From NCBI GenBank assembly GCA_964579725.1, contig CAZOHG010000013.1:7820-71819 (forward strand): a DNA stretch of 64,000 nt. Direction: 5' to 3'. Origin of the DNA: CAZOHG01 sp964579725 (lineage in GTDB: Bacteria; Zhuqueibacterota; JdFR-76; BMS3Abin05). Every line of letters begins with the position of its first letter. Position 1 is the first letter of the stretch. Below are positions 25,814 through 35,661 of the stretch, piece by piece. Below the pieces are notes generated by a model. That model did no database searches. It was not told the DNA's origin and saw only the letters and a list, made by a program, of their open reading frames with translations. A program made the translations under genes and the position numbers.

Positions 25814-26157
25814 TTTGCACTCCCTTTTTTGATTGTTTCTGGAGAAGACAATCGTTCGCTTTTAGAGCCAAGCGAAAAAATCAAAAAATATTTTTTTTAC
25901 CCAATACCAGGCAGCTTCCATGTGAAACGCAGGCGTCGCATTCAAAGCGCAAGGTTCCGCCCCAGCGGAAGCCGCTGAAAGTGCGTCAAAATTGCCCAAA
26001 GGGTGTTTCTGGGTTTTCAAAGAATTTTGGAAAAATCTCCTGAACCGAAACGCCTAAAAGGTAAAAATTCCGCTTAAAAGAGTCAAGCCGTTTTTGCCCT
26101 TTCCTGAAATTGCAGAGAAAATTCGCAGATGCCGCCAGCGGCTTTTGCTCGATAAAA
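25814..26157. other. Intergenic region between the two secreted-enzyme genes
   Basis: 344 bases between the heparinase-like gene (upstream) and the glycosidase-like gene, both on the minus strand. No gene or convincing terminator seen; only short GC-rich inverted repeats (for example 26131-26142). It probably holds the promoter of the glycosidase-like gene. Confidence 0.5.
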
Positions 26158-28185
26158 TTAGCCGCGCTGAATCACGAAATCGGGAATCAGCGGATCCGTT
26201 GAAAAAGAAACGGTGATCGGTTGTCCGCTAATCTGGGCGCTAACGCTCCAACGCCGGTCCGCGCGTGTGAGCGAAAGCGGCGTCTGAGAGGCGTCTGCTT
26301 TTTGCGCTACACAGGCGGTGAGTAGGGTGACATCCTTTCCCTTCTGCCCGGCTGTGAGTTCCAGGTAGGGAAAAACACCGTATTTTTTGGGAACGGGAAA
26401 TGTGCCGACTGCCAATTGGGCTTCCCCCGAGGCGGCCGTGAGTCCAACTAATTTTGCCTCAGGCCGATTGAAAACAAACCGTTCTTTTTGAAAGGAGATC
26501 TTCCCCTTGTTGTCTTCGTTTTCAATAAACCATCTGGCCTGAAACCGAGCAGGTTCGGTTTTCATTCGGAGACGGTCAACAACCAAAAAGAATCGCAGCT
26601 CGGGAATCACCAAAAAGGAGCGAAAAACGGCGGCCACGTCGGGCGTCACCAATTGGTAAGCCTGCGTAGCATCACTGGTAACGGCCGCGTGCCAGTCGGA
26701 CACCTGCCGGTTTACCACCTTGGCATGTGCTTTGGAGGAGTTTGTACCCTCCAGACCCTTGTGGTACTGGTGTCCTTTGCCGTTAATGAGCACCGTGTTG
26801 TGTGCCGGAGAAGTCCGCAGCGGCCACCCCGGATCCAGATGATTGTAAGGCGGGTGCCAGTTGTCCACAAATAGATTTTCGTTGCAGCATTTTACAATGA
26901 GGCTGTTGCGGTCGGCGTGTTCGTGATTGGCCGGCGGGCCGCTTCGCAAAGCTAAAAGAAAATCTTTTGGGTCAAATCCTGTGGTAGCAATTACCCAACC
27001 GGTGTCAAAAGTCCGGAAAAACCACTTTCCCTTGGGCGGAATGGCTGGCATTTTGGGGTTGTACCAAAGCACCGAAAAGGGGGTGTGGTACTGACTTTTA
27101 TTTTCAGCTGCCCACTGTGCCCGCGCGTTGCCGTAACGGTTAGCCACCCAGAAGCCGATTTCCGAGCTGAATCCGCCCCCGCCATCTCCGAAATTGACGT
27201 GGGCTTCAACCGGGTGAGTGGAAGAGGGCATGGTGGTCATGAGGAAGAAATCCATGACGCCGGGCCAATTGACTGCTTTGTACCAATCGTCGCCTCGGGT
27301 TCGCTGCAGTGCATTCAGAAAGAGGATGAGTTCCTGGCTGGCGTAACGGCAGTAACTGGTTCCCTCCGGGTAGCTGCCATCCGGCTGGTAGGTGGGGCTG
27401 AAATCGTCGTAGCTTTCTTGAACCACATTCAACCATTCCGGCGTGCGGGGGGAGAGCTTTCCCAAAAACAAAGCGCCGAGTCCGAGGGCGCTCAGAGGAA
27501 CCGCTCGCAAATTGGTGTGACGCAGGATGTAAGGCCAATGGCTCATGTCCCGTACTTCATGGTAGCTGCTTTCCGGGTCGAAGCCCCACCCCAAAACACT
27601 TTTGGGGTGAAGCATTCCGTACAAACTGCGGTAACACGGTTCGCAACCCTTGACAGGAAGCTGTTGCATGATTTCCCGCCGCTCTTCGGCTGAGAGAAAG
27701 GTGTCGAGATACGAATAGGCCAGCACCGTTGCCTTTACGGTTAGCGGCGCCCGCTGGAGGCCAATAATGTATTTTCCGCCGTCAATAAAATAATCCCATT
27801 TCTTAAATTGAAGAATTTTCTGGAGGGCCAGGCGCGCTAAATTCCCACGGCGCTTGTTTTCCGTCATGGCGAAAACAAAGGATTCGCGCATGAGGATTTT
27901 GTCCGCTCGGAGCAGGTGATGAATTTGATTGTTCAATTGAATATCTTTTCGGAGAAATTTTTCGTCGTCCTTCAGGTCAGCCTTCAAAAACTTCTCCCAA
28001 AACGATTGAAAAAGGGGCAGTTTTAATTTTTCCCGAATTTCCGGGAGTTTGGCCGGATCAAAAAAGAGATTGCGGCGTGGGAAGGAGCCAGAGGAGCTTG
28101 CAAGGGCGGTTAGATTCAAGGGAGGCAAAAAAAGAGCGCCGGAAAGCAATCCGCTCAGTTTTAAAAAATCGCGTCGTGTTTTCAT
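26158..28185 (-). CDS. Heparinase II/III-like polysaccharide lyase, Tat-exported
   Basis: 675 residues. The N-terminus TRRDFLKLSG plus a hydrophobic stretch is a twin-arginine signal, so it is exported folded. An alpha/alpha toroid (about 40-370) is followed by the heparinase II/III-like beta-sandwich region, starting with GPPANHEHADRNSLIV (about residues 413-428), where the His and neighbouring residues mark the family. Such lyases cleave uronic-acid polymers (heparin/heparan, alginate, ulvan and others) by beta-elimination; the real substrate cannot be read. AAGGAG lies seven bases before the ATG. Symporter and amidohydrolase genes lie upstream on the same strand. Confidence 0.87.
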   Translation of the reverse strand: MKTRRDFLKLSGLLSGALFLPPLNLTALASSSGSFPRRNLFFDPAKLPEIREKLKLPLFQSFWEKFLKADLKDDEKFLRKDIQLNNQIHHLLRADKILMRESFVFAMTENKRRGNLARLALQKILQFKKWDYFIDGGKYIIGLQRAPLTVKATVLAYSYLDTFLSAEERREIMQQLPVKGCEPCYRSLYGMLHPKSVLGWGFDPESSYHEVRDMSHWPYILRHTNLRAVPLSALGLGALFLGKLSPRTPEWLNVVQESYDDFSPTYQPDGSYPEGTSYCRYASQELILFLNALQRTRGDDWYKAVNWPGVMDFFLMTTMPSSTHPVEAHVNFGDGGGGFSSEIGFWVANRYGNARAQWAAENKSQYHTPFSVLWYNPKMPAIPPKGKWFFRTFDTGWVIATTGFDPKDFLLALRSGPPANHEHADRNSLIVKCCNENLFVDNWHPPYNHLDPGWPLRTSPAHNTVLINGKGHQYHKGLEGTNSSKAHAKVVNRQVSDWHAAVTSDATQAYQLVTPDVAAVFRSFLVIPELRFFLVVDRLRMKTEPARFQARWFIENEDNKGKISFQKERFVFNRPEAKLVGLTAASGEAQLAVGTFPVPKKYGVFPYLELTAGQKGKDVTLLTACVAQKADASQTPLSLTRADRRWSVSAQISGQPITVSFSTDPLIPDFVIQRG

Positions 28186-28405
28186 TGCTGAACTCCTTGT
28201 TTTTTAGGTCTTCTAATTAAAATCTCTTACCATTATTCGTTCATTTCAAATCATTTGAGATTTCGCTTTACGACATTTCGTTCTGACCTATTTTCCGCCC
28301 AAAATTCAATGAGCAAATTAGAAATTGAATAGTTCCAAGGGGGCCGCCACTTTGTGACGTTTTTGCAAAAACAACTGTTTGAGCGCTCCCTTTGGAAGAA
28401 ATAGG

Positions 28406-30349
28406 CTAATCCACCGCTTTTCTGGACAGTAACATCAGAAATCCGGTGATTCCCAGAAATCCGGCGACGGCAAAATTAACCCCAATGTCACTGCGGGCAG
28501 CAGGGAAAACCAAAATCGCCAGGGCCAAGGCCGCTAATAGCAGCGAAATGGTTCCCACCATTGGGAAAATATTCACCTCTTTCACACCTCGGGAAAGCAC
28601 CTCTTTTTCGACGTCAATGGGGGTGTCCATTTTAACAAAAAATTCGCGGACTTCTTCGGAGGGATTGGTTAAATCCCGGGCGTACAATTTTGAGAAAAAA
28701 TAGGCGATTGTAAAAAATCCCAGAGCCGTCAGAATTGCCCAAAAAGACGAGGAAAGCAACCAATCCGGCGAGAGCGCCCGAAATTGCGACGTCAACGTCC
28801 CAAAGGAAAGGCTGGGATTGTGATTGAGAATGAGACTGTACCCCCAGAGCAGAAAGGCCAACACGGCACTGCCTCCCGCCGCCCACTGTTTGCCGCGTAG
28901 GTAGAGCTTCCCGAAAGGCAGGGAGATGTAGATGAAAAGGAGCGTCACGACAATGGTGGAAATGTACTGCTGCCCGAGCGAATAATGAAGCAAGAAGCGC
29001 GCGGTCGCCGCCATGAGCGTCCCTGCCAAAATGGACGAAAAAGCCGACCACCGGGAAATATTCCGAGACATGATTCCGAGAAAAAGGGGAATGGCCACCG
29101 GAACGCCTGTCAAACCGAAGAAAATGTTGCTGAAGGTGAAAACGCCGTAAGAACTGTGAATAATGACCAGCGCCAGTGTGATGGCAATGGCCGCCAGAAA
29201 AACCATGGTAATGCGCCCCACGCGCAGGACGGTTTTTTCACTGGCATCGGGGTTGAAAATGTTTTTGTAAATGTCCACCGAAATAATGGACGACACTGCG
29301 TTCCACACGCTGTCCATGGCGGACATGGAAGCCGCCATCATGGCCGAGAGGAAAATTCCCACCATTCCCGCCGGCATGTATTTGAGAACCACCGCAATGA
29401 AGATATTCTCGTCCGGCTTGGTCACGTTCGAAAATTCCTTGAGCAAGTGAATATTGGGCCAGAGCACTTTTCCAATCAAAGGCGGGATTCCGAAAAGAAT
29501 CGGAGCCGTCAAAAACAGACCGAAAGCCAGCCAGCCCACTTTCATGGCGGCTTTTTCGTCTTTGACGCTGTAGTAGCGCTGGGCCTTGTCTCCCACAGCG
29601 GTGCCAAAAATATTGTAAAAGAGAATACCGAAAATGTACCACAGGGTGTACGTGGTTTTCCCGCGGATGACGTGGTGGAAGGTGAGCGGTGGAAGCTCTC
29701 GAAAAAAGTGAGCCACGGAGCCCAAATCTCCCGTCAGAAAGACGGTGGGAACCAGAACCAAACAGATCGCCATGAGAATGAGAAACTGTACGACGTCGGT
29801 GACGCACACCGCCCAGAGTCCGCCGGAAATGGTGTAAATCAAAATCACAATGCCCGTGACAACGATCATGATGTCAATAGCCAACATGGAATTTGGAAAG
29901 AGAGCCGGTGCACAGATTTTGCTCAGCGAGGCCAAATGGTGAGCGGGCCAGTACACCATGCTGAGCGCCAAAATGGTGGCCAAAAACAGGTGAGTGGTTT
30001 TGTTGAAGCGGGTTTGAATGTATTCCACGGGGGAGGTCATGCGCGTACGACGCCAGCGTTTGGCGGAAAGCTGAAACCCAATGATGAAAGAAATTGGCCA
30101 GGTGACAAAATACAACAGGCCGAACCAGCTGGTGTTGTAAATGAAACTGGCCGCTCCCGTAAACGTCCACGCGGAGAAAAGGGTCATGTAGAGGGAAACT
30201 CCCGACACCCACCAGGGAATTAAATTTCCGCCGACGAAGAAATCTTTGCCCTCTTTCATAAATCTGGAAAAATAGAAACCAATAGCAAGCATGAAAATCA
30301 GGTAAATTCCGATTACAATGTAATCGACCGCCGGAAGCCCAAAATGCAT
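28406..30349 (-). CDS. Sodium:solute symporter (SSS family)
   Basis: 647 residues with about 14 membrane helices: LPAVDYIVIGIYLIFMLAIG at the start, GKDFFVGGNLIPWWVSGVSL, and SAMMAASMSAMDSVWNAVSS in the region that lines the sodium site. The long form with a cytoplasmic loop near the C-terminus is typical of SSS carriers found in polysaccharide-use loci, which import sugars, uronates or acetylated sugars with sodium. Position between the lyase and the double amidohydrolase supports uptake of the lyase products. Confidence 0.92.
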   Translation of the reverse strand: MHFGLPAVDYIVIGIYLIFMLAIGFYFSRFMKEGKDFFVGGNLIPWWVSGVSLYMTLFSAWTFTGAASFIYNTSWFGLLYFVTWPISFIIGFQLSAKRWRRTRMTSPVEYIQTRFNKTTHLFLATILALSMVYWPAHHLASLSKICAPALFPNSMLAIDIMIVVTGIVILIYTISGGLWAVCVTDVVQFLILMAICLVLVPTVFLTGDLGSVAHFFRELPPLTFHHVIRGKTTYTLWYIFGILFYNIFGTAVGDKAQRYYSVKDEKAAMKVGWLAFGLFLTAPILFGIPPLIGKVLWPNIHLLKEFSNVTKPDENIFIAVVLKYMPAGMVGIFLSAMMAASMSAMDSVWNAVSSIISVDIYKNIFNPDASEKTVLRVGRITMVFLAAIAITLALVIIHSSYGVFTFSNIFFGLTGVPVAIPLFLGIMSRNISRWSAFSSILAGTLMAATARFLLHYSLGQQYISTIVVTLLFIYISLPFGKLYLRGKQWAAGGSAVLAFLLWGYSLILNHNPSLSFGTLTSQFRALSPDWLLSSSFWAILTALGFFTIAYFFSKLYARDLTNPSEEVREFFVKMDTPIDVEKEVLSRGVKEVNIFPMVGTISLLLAALALAILVFPAARSDIGVNFAVAGFLGITGFLMLLSRKAVD

Positions 30350-30598
30350 GTCAGGTCCTTCTACTTAGAGGTTAGGTCATCGCGAGATTCGAAGTTGAAT
30401 CCCGCATCCAAAAAACAATCGACAAAATCTGCAGGCGGCTTTGTTCGATCGAAACTGAAATTCCGCCAATTTCCCCAATTCCAAATTAAGAGAAACGCCT
30501 TTCACAAAATACGCATTTATTTTTAAAACAGCAAGAGCGTAATTGGATTTTTAATTCTCGTGCTGCTTCTCTGCGGTTTGAAACCGGCCTGAGGCCGT

Positions 30599-32203
30599 TT
30601 AAAACCGACAGCGGTCGAGGATTTTACGCATGTTGCGTCCCAGAATGTTTCGTTTGTCGGTTTCGGAAATGTCAGCGTACGCAACCCACCCGAATTGTGG
30701 AATGGGGTCGCGCATGGAAGTGTCCGAGCCGTAGATTACTTTTTCCGAGCCGACTTCGCGCACCAGAAATTCAATCACGCCGTTGGTGACGGACGTGAAG
30801 GTGATTTCACAAAACACATTGGGAAATTTTTGAGCCAGCCGCGCGTGCCGCCGGGCGACCTCGTAGCTCCAGCCGGAGTGAGCCAAAAGAAACGAAATGT
30901 CTGGGTAGCGCGGAGCCAAATCCTCCATTTCCGTCACAAAATTGTCCGAAGGGTGCATGAGTGCAAAAAGACGGTGCCGATTTCCGTAGGCAAACCATTT
31001 TTCGTAGGCTCGGGCGTTGTAGGGGATTTTGTTGCGCGGGTAGTAGGGCTTCATGCCCCTCATGCCGAGTTCTTCGTAGCAATGTTTCAACTCGTTTTCC
31101 CAATCGGTTACGTAGAGCGGATCCAGGGTGGCGTACCCGACGATTTTTTCGGGGAAATCTCGAATGGCCTGCCCGACCGTCTCGTTTCCGATTGCGTAAT
31201 CGGTCCACACGCCGGCCCAGCCGCTGGCGCAGGTTTTGTCCACGCCGATTCGAGCGTTTCGCTCCACCACACCCGCAGCGTCGGCTTTGGGCATGACCGC
31301 AATCACAATGTCGGAGTGTCCCTTTTCCGAAATGTGAGCGTGTCCGTCAATCACTTCCATGTCGTCGATGGGAGCTCCCTGCTTGGCGCGGGCGAGAATG
31401 GCGTCGTCCCCGGAAGTGGGGGCATACTCTGGGGGGATTTCCGGGAGTTTCAGGAGCCGAATAAGATTTTCTCCGGCAATTTTTCGGCGAGCGGAATCGT
31501 CAATTTCTGCGTAATCCACGAAGGCTTTGGCGGCACCCGGACTTTTTTGCATCATTTCCGTACCAAAAAGCAGTTGCTCGGGACCGATTTGTTCCACCAA
31601 AAATTCGATGATTCGGTTGGCCTGGTAATTGGAAAATTCCACGTGGAGGTTGGGGAACGCACGCAGAAGGGGCAGCAAAAAGCGTGTGGCTTCCCAACGC
31701 ACACTGTGGAGCAAAACGGGCAATGTGGGATAGGTTTTGACCAGCCATTCCACCTCGTCCCAGCCGATCTGGTTGTAGGGCTCGTAATGCCCGGCGTCCA
31801 CAAGCAACGGCATTTCGGCCGCTTCCAACGCTGCCAGCAAATCCCCGAGCGTGCGTTTGTTGACCAGAAAATGGTGCAGTTTCGGGAAGATTTTGACCGC
31901 CCGGACGCCCTTGGCACGCGCCAGCTCGACAAATTCCCGTCCCTGTGGTGCTTCGCCGCCCGTGTGGGGAAGTCCAACCCAACACGAGAACAGTCGAGGA
32001 TGTTGGGCGCAGATGTCGGAAACCTGCTGATTTCCGACAGAGGGCTCCAGAGCACGGGCAAAGTTGGAAAAAATCAGTGCCCCGTGGATGCCGCAGCGTG
32101 CCATGTCAGCAAGCATTTCTTCCACCGTCCAGGGAGCGGCCGGGTCTTTTCCAGGCCATTTCCCCACGGAAGCGTAACAATCCAGATAGGTCATCGATTC
32201 CAT
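30599..32203 (-). CDS. Tandem amidohydrolase-2 family protein
   Basis: 534 residues made of two TIM-barrel amidohydrolase-2 units (about 1-255 and 283-534) in one chain. The C-terminal unit keeps the metal motif IDGHAHI, a LLAHSG histidine and the YGSDTSMRDP aspartate. In the N-terminal unit the first motif has become LDCYASVG, so both histidines are lost, and the late aspartate is Glu in LFGTEMM; the other positions (VDAGH, LLHSV) remain. The N-terminal unit is thus probably catalytically impaired or structural. The family hydrolyses or decarboxylates cyclic acids and lactones; substrate unknown. No signal peptide: cytoplasmic. Upstream gene of the catabolic block. Confidence 0.82.
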   Translation of the reverse strand: MESMTYLDCYASVGKWPGKDPAAPWTVEEMLADMARCGIHGALIFSNFARALEPSVGNQQVSDICAQHPRLFSCWVGLPHTGGEAPQGREFVELARAKGVRAVKIFPKLHHFLVNKRTLGDLLAALEAAEMPLLVDAGHYEPYNQIGWDEVEWLVKTYPTLPVLLHSVRWEATRFLLPLLRAFPNLHVEFSNYQANRIIEFLVEQIGPEQLLFGTEMMQKSPGAAKAFVDYAEIDDSARRKIAGENLIRLLKLPEIPPEYAPTSGDDAILARAKQGAPIDDMEVIDGHAHISEKGHSDIVIAVMPKADAAGVVERNARIGVDKTCASGWAGVWTDYAIGNETVGQAIRDFPEKIVGYATLDPLYVTDWENELKHCYEELGMRGMKPYYPRNKIPYNARAYEKWFAYGNRHRLFALMHPSDNFVTEMEDLAPRYPDISFLLAHSGWSYEVARRHARLAQKFPNVFCEITFTSVTNGVIEFLVREVGSEKVIYGSDTSMRDPIPQFGWVAYADISETDKRNILGRNMRKILDRCRF

Positions 32204-32342
32204 GTCAGAACCTTTCTCATTTTGTGAAAATTAGGTTATCCCCGAAGAGACTTGGAGCCTTTTCAACCCGATTGTGCATGTCCTGCAGGTGGAAGTGGAA
32301 TCGGCCGTCTTTTGTCCTTCGAGTAAAAGCAGCTTGGCCTGT

Positions 32343-35090
32343 TTAGTGCGCTTCCAGCCAATTTTTCCCCACGCCGATGTCCACGCGAATGGGAACCTCC
32401 AAATCGATTGCCCCTTCCATTTCTTCCCGAACCAGGCGTTTCATGGGTTCGATCTCCGGTTCGGGCACCTCAAAGACCAATTCGTCGTGAACCTGCATGA
32501 TCATGATCGACCGTAAATTTTCTTTTTTCAGTCGGTTGTGGATGTGAATCATGGCGACTTTAATCAAATCGGCGGCAGTACCTTGAATCGGTGTGTTGAC
32601 GGCCGTGCGCTCGGCAAATTCACGCACTCGCCGATTGGGCGAATTGATTTCCGGCAAATAACGCCGCCGGTTCAGCAGCGTGGTGACGTAGCCCGTTCGG
32701 CGCGCCTCTTCAATGGTGTTGCGAATAAAATCCTGCACCCCCGGGTATTTGGCAAAATAATTCAAAATGAACTGCTGTGCCTCTTCCACGGAAATGTCCA
32801 GGCGGGAAGCCAGGCCGTAGGCGCCCATTCCGTACATAATGCCGAAATTAATTTCCTTGGCCCGCCGGCGCAAATCGGGAGTCACGTCCTTGGGTTCTAC
32901 CCCAAAAACCAGCGCCGCCGTCGCCGTGTGGACGTCCTCGTCGCGCTCAAAGGTTTGCCGCAGGGTGGCGTCGCCGGAAAGGTGGGCCATAATACGCAAT
33001 TCAATCTGGGAGTAGTCCGCATCCAAAATGAGGTGATTTTTTCGGCCGGGGACAAAAGCCTTTCGGATTTCCCGCCCCAATTCGGTGCGAATGGGAATGT
33101 TCTGCAAATTGGGATCGCTGCTGGAAAGCCGCCCGGTTGCGGCGACGGTTTGGTTGTAAGACGTGTGCACGCGCCCCGTTTCGGGATGAATGAGTTTGGG
33201 CAGAGCGTCAATGTAGGTCGATTTCAGCTTGGCCAATTGCCGGTAAGCCAAAAGCTTCTGGGGCAGGGGGTGGATTTTGGCCAGTTCTTCCAAAACCGTC
33301 ACGTCCGTGGAAAAGCCCGTTTTGGTGCGCCGAGCCGTCGGGAGCCCCAATTTTTCGAACAAAATCCCACTAAGTTGTTTGGAAGAGTTAATGTTAAACT
33401 TTTCTCCGGCAAGCTCGTAAATTTCTTCTTCCAAACGCGCCAACTGGCCGCCGACATGCTTCGAAAGACGCCGCAGGAGGACGGTGTCCAGCGCGACGCC
33501 GTTTTTTTCCATGGTCATTAAAACGGAGATTAGCGGAATTTCCACGTCCCGGAAAAGGTCGTACAGCGCTGCTTGCTTCAGGCGCGGCTTTAAAATATTG
33601 CGGAGGCGAAGGGTCATGTCGGCGTCTTCGCAGGCGTAAAAAGCCACCTTGTCGACGGGCACTTGGCGCATGGTCACCTGATTTTTGCCCTTTCCGATTA
33701 AATCGCTGGTGGGAACCTTTTTGTAATTCAAGTATTCAAGGCTCAAATTGTCCAGGTTGTGTTGGTGGCTGGAGGGATTGATTAAATAGGAAGCCACCAT
33801 GGTGTCGAAAGTGATCCCGCGTACAGAAATGTCATAGCGCGTCAGCGCCAGCATGTCGTACTTCACGTTTTGGCCGCATTTTTTGTAGGTTTCATTTTCC
33901 AGAATGGGCTTGAGTGTTTGGAGGACCACGTCCAACGGCAGTTCCACCCTCCTGGGGTCAGGGTCCTTTTTGAGATTTTGAAACAAAGGCCCGAGGGTCG
34001 TGGCCTTTTCGGCCGTTCCCGCAGCCACGGGCACATAATACGCCTCCCCTTCCTGCCAGGCGAACGAAAAACCAACCACGTGGCAGCGCAGGGGGTCGAT
34101 GTGGGTGGTCTCCAGATCGAAAACAAAATCGCCTGCCTTTTTCAAATCCTGTGCTAATTTTTTCAGATCTTCCGGTGTTTGAACCACTGTGTATTTTTGG
34201 GTGAATTTGCCGTTATTGGAAAAATGACGGTCAATCAGGCTTTTAAATTCCAGTTCGGTGAAAAGCCGAATGGCTTCTTCTTCATTCCACTCCCTGCGTT
34301 TGAGATCTTCGGGAGAAACATCGACCGGGACGTTTGTGTCAATCGTCACCAGTTTTTGGGAAAGACGGGCGTCGTCGGCGTGTTCGGCAAGAGCCTTCCG
34401 CCATTGCGCTTTGGGGAGCGTGTCGAGGGCGTTGAGAACATTTTCCAAATGACCGTATTTTTGAATCAATTCCCGGGCGCCTTTTTCTCCGATTCCCTTT
34501 ACGCCGGGGATGTTGTCAATTTTGTCGCCCAGAATGGCCAGAAAATCGACCACCTGCTCGGGAGCGATTCCCCAATGTTCTTTCAGCCAGGCCTTGTCCA
34601 CAATATCCACGGAATTTCCGGTGTGTTGGGGTCGGTAAACCTTAATGTGGTCGGTAATGAGTTGGAAAAAGTCCTTGTCTCCGGTTACCAGATACGAGTC
34701 GATTCCCTTTTCCTCGGCGCGTTTGGCCAGTGTTCCCATGACGTCGTCCGCTTCGTAGCCCGGCACCTCCACAATAGGAATGCCCAGAACTTCAATAATT
34801 TGACGAATTCTGGGAATCTGGTCGGACATTTCTTCGGGCATTTTCTCGCGCGTCGCTTTGTATTCCGGAAATTCCTTGTGCCGAAAAGTCGGCTCCGGAG
34901 TGTCGAAAACAACGGTAATGTAATCCGGGTTTTCTTCCGAAATAATTTTAAGGAGCGATTGGGCAAAAGCAAAAGGCGCTGAGGTATTCTCGCCCCTTGA
35001 ATTGATCAGAGGTCTGCGAATAAAAGCAAAATACGAACGGTACGCCAGATGCGAGCCGTCGATTAAGAACAATTTTTTGTTTTCGCTCAT
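32343..35090 (-). CDS. polA: DNA polymerase I
   Basis: 915 residues, full length. The 5'-3' exonuclease domain (about 5-290) begins KKLFLIDGSHLAYRSYFAF. The 3'-5' proofreading domain (about 310-510) keeps the DLET motif in FVFDLETTHIDPL, so it looks active, unlike Taq polymerase. The polymerase domain (about 520-915) has motif A DADYSQIELRIMAHLSGD, motif B RRAKEINFGIMYGMGAYG and motif C QVHDELVFEVPE. It fills repair gaps and removes RNA primers. ATG at 35090 preferred to a longer frame lacking family similarity. Divergent from the DUF3467 gene. Confidence 0.98.
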   Translation of the reverse strand: MSENKKLFLIDGSHLAYRSYFAFIRRPLINSRGENTSAPFAFAQSLLKIISEENPDYITVVFDTPEPTFRHKEFPEYKATREKMPEEMSDQIPRIRQIIEVLGIPIVEVPGYEADDVMGTLAKRAEEKGIDSYLVTGDKDFFQLITDHIKVYRPQHTGNSVDIVDKAWLKEHWGIAPEQVVDFLAILGDKIDNIPGVKGIGEKGARELIQKYGHLENVLNALDTLPKAQWRKALAEHADDARLSQKLVTIDTNVPVDVSPEDLKRREWNEEEAIRLFTELEFKSLIDRHFSNNGKFTQKYTVVQTPEDLKKLAQDLKKAGDFVFDLETTHIDPLRCHVVGFSFAWQEGEAYYVPVAAGTAEKATTLGPLFQNLKKDPDPRRVELPLDVVLQTLKPILENETYKKCGQNVKYDMLALTRYDISVRGITFDTMVASYLINPSSHQHNLDNLSLEYLNYKKVPTSDLIGKGKNQVTMRQVPVDKVAFYACEDADMTLRLRNILKPRLKQAALYDLFRDVEIPLISVLMTMEKNGVALDTVLLRRLSKHVGGQLARLEEEIYELAGEKFNINSSKQLSGILFEKLGLPTARRTKTGFSTDVTVLEELAKIHPLPQKLLAYRQLAKLKSTYIDALPKLIHPETGRVHTSYNQTVAATGRLSSSDPNLQNIPIRTELGREIRKAFVPGRKNHLILDADYSQIELRIMAHLSGDATLRQTFERDEDVHTATAALVFGVEPKDVTPDLRRRAKEINFGIMYGMGAYGLASRLDISVEEAQQFILNYFAKYPGVQDFIRNTIEEARRTGYVTTLLNRRRYLPEINSPNRRVREFAERTAVNTPIQGTAADLIKVAMIHIHNRLKKENLRSIMIMQVHDELVFEVPEPEIEPMKRLVREEMEGAIDLEVPIRVDIGVGKNWLEAH

Positions 35091-35196
35091 GAAAGTTCCA
35101 TTTGATTTGAATCGGTAGCATTTGCGACGGGACATGTCCCGGCTTTTTTCTGGTAACAAATTTACGACAAAACATCCTTAAAGTCAATCATTTCAA

Positions 35197-35225
35197 TTGA
35201 CAATAATGGAAAAATTTCGTATAAT
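35197..35225 (+). promoter_or_regulatory. Consensus sigma-70 promoter
   Basis: TTGACA (35197-35202) and TATAAT (35220-35225) both match the consensus perfectly with the optimal 17-base spacer. Transcription would start near 35232, about 20 bases before the DUF3467 start codon. It is the best sigma-70 promoter in the window. Confidence 0.88.
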
Positions 35226-35253
35226 TAACCATAAAAAACCACAGGAGGCACCA

Positions 35254-35562
35254 ATGGAAGGGCCACAACCGCAACAAATTAACGTGGAATTGGGTGAAAA
35301 AGAGGCCGAGGGGATTTATTCGAATTTGGCGCTCATTAGTCACTCACCGGCGGAATTTGTGCTGGATTTTACCCGCATGCTTCCGGGCGTACCGAAAGCA
35401 AAGGTGTACGCACGGATCATTATGACACCTCAACACGCCAAGTCCTTTTTACGAGCGTTGCAGGATAACATTGCCAAGTACGAGCAGCAATTCGGTGAAA
35501 TCAAAATTCAGGGCCAAAGCCAACACCGAAACTTTGGGTTTCAATCCCCTTCGGAAAATTGA
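35254..35562 (+). CDS. DUF3467 family protein
   Basis: 102 residues. The typical family pattern is present: INVELGEKEAEGIYSNLALISHSPAEFVLDF, then ARIIMTPQHAKSFLRALQDNI. (Given here in parts: INVELGEKEAEGIYSNL, then SPAEFVLDF.) DUF3467 proteins are small, widespread and uncharacterised; the fold resembles ArsR-independent small regulators but no function is known. The start at 35254 follows AGGAGG. It is driven by a perfect consensus promoter, so it is likely abundant, and it may also feed transcription into the large T9SS protein 99 bases downstream. Confidence 0.9.
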   Translation: MEGPQPQQINVELGEKEAEGIYSNLALISHSPAEFVLDFTRMLPGVPKAKVYARIIMTPQHAKSFLRALQDNIAKYEQQFGEIKIQGQSQHRNFGFQSPSEN

Positions 35563-35661
35563 CAGGAAGCCTCTCGTATTGGCAGGCAATCCTCGAAATT
35601 CCGGGGCAAAACGTTACAAATCAGGCAAATTTTCAGACCGTACAAATAGACGAGTAGCGAG

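Noticed and set aside
28985..30223. Open frame of 412 codons on the plus strand opposite the sodium symporter
   Set aside because: The product is very rich in His, Asn and Gly, as expected from the complement of hydrophobic codons; not a gene.
30695..32227. Open frame of 510 codons on the plus strand opposite the double amidohydrolase
   Set aside because: Antisense shadow of a GC-rich gene with clear family motifs; the plus-strand product has no recognisable motif or ribosome site.
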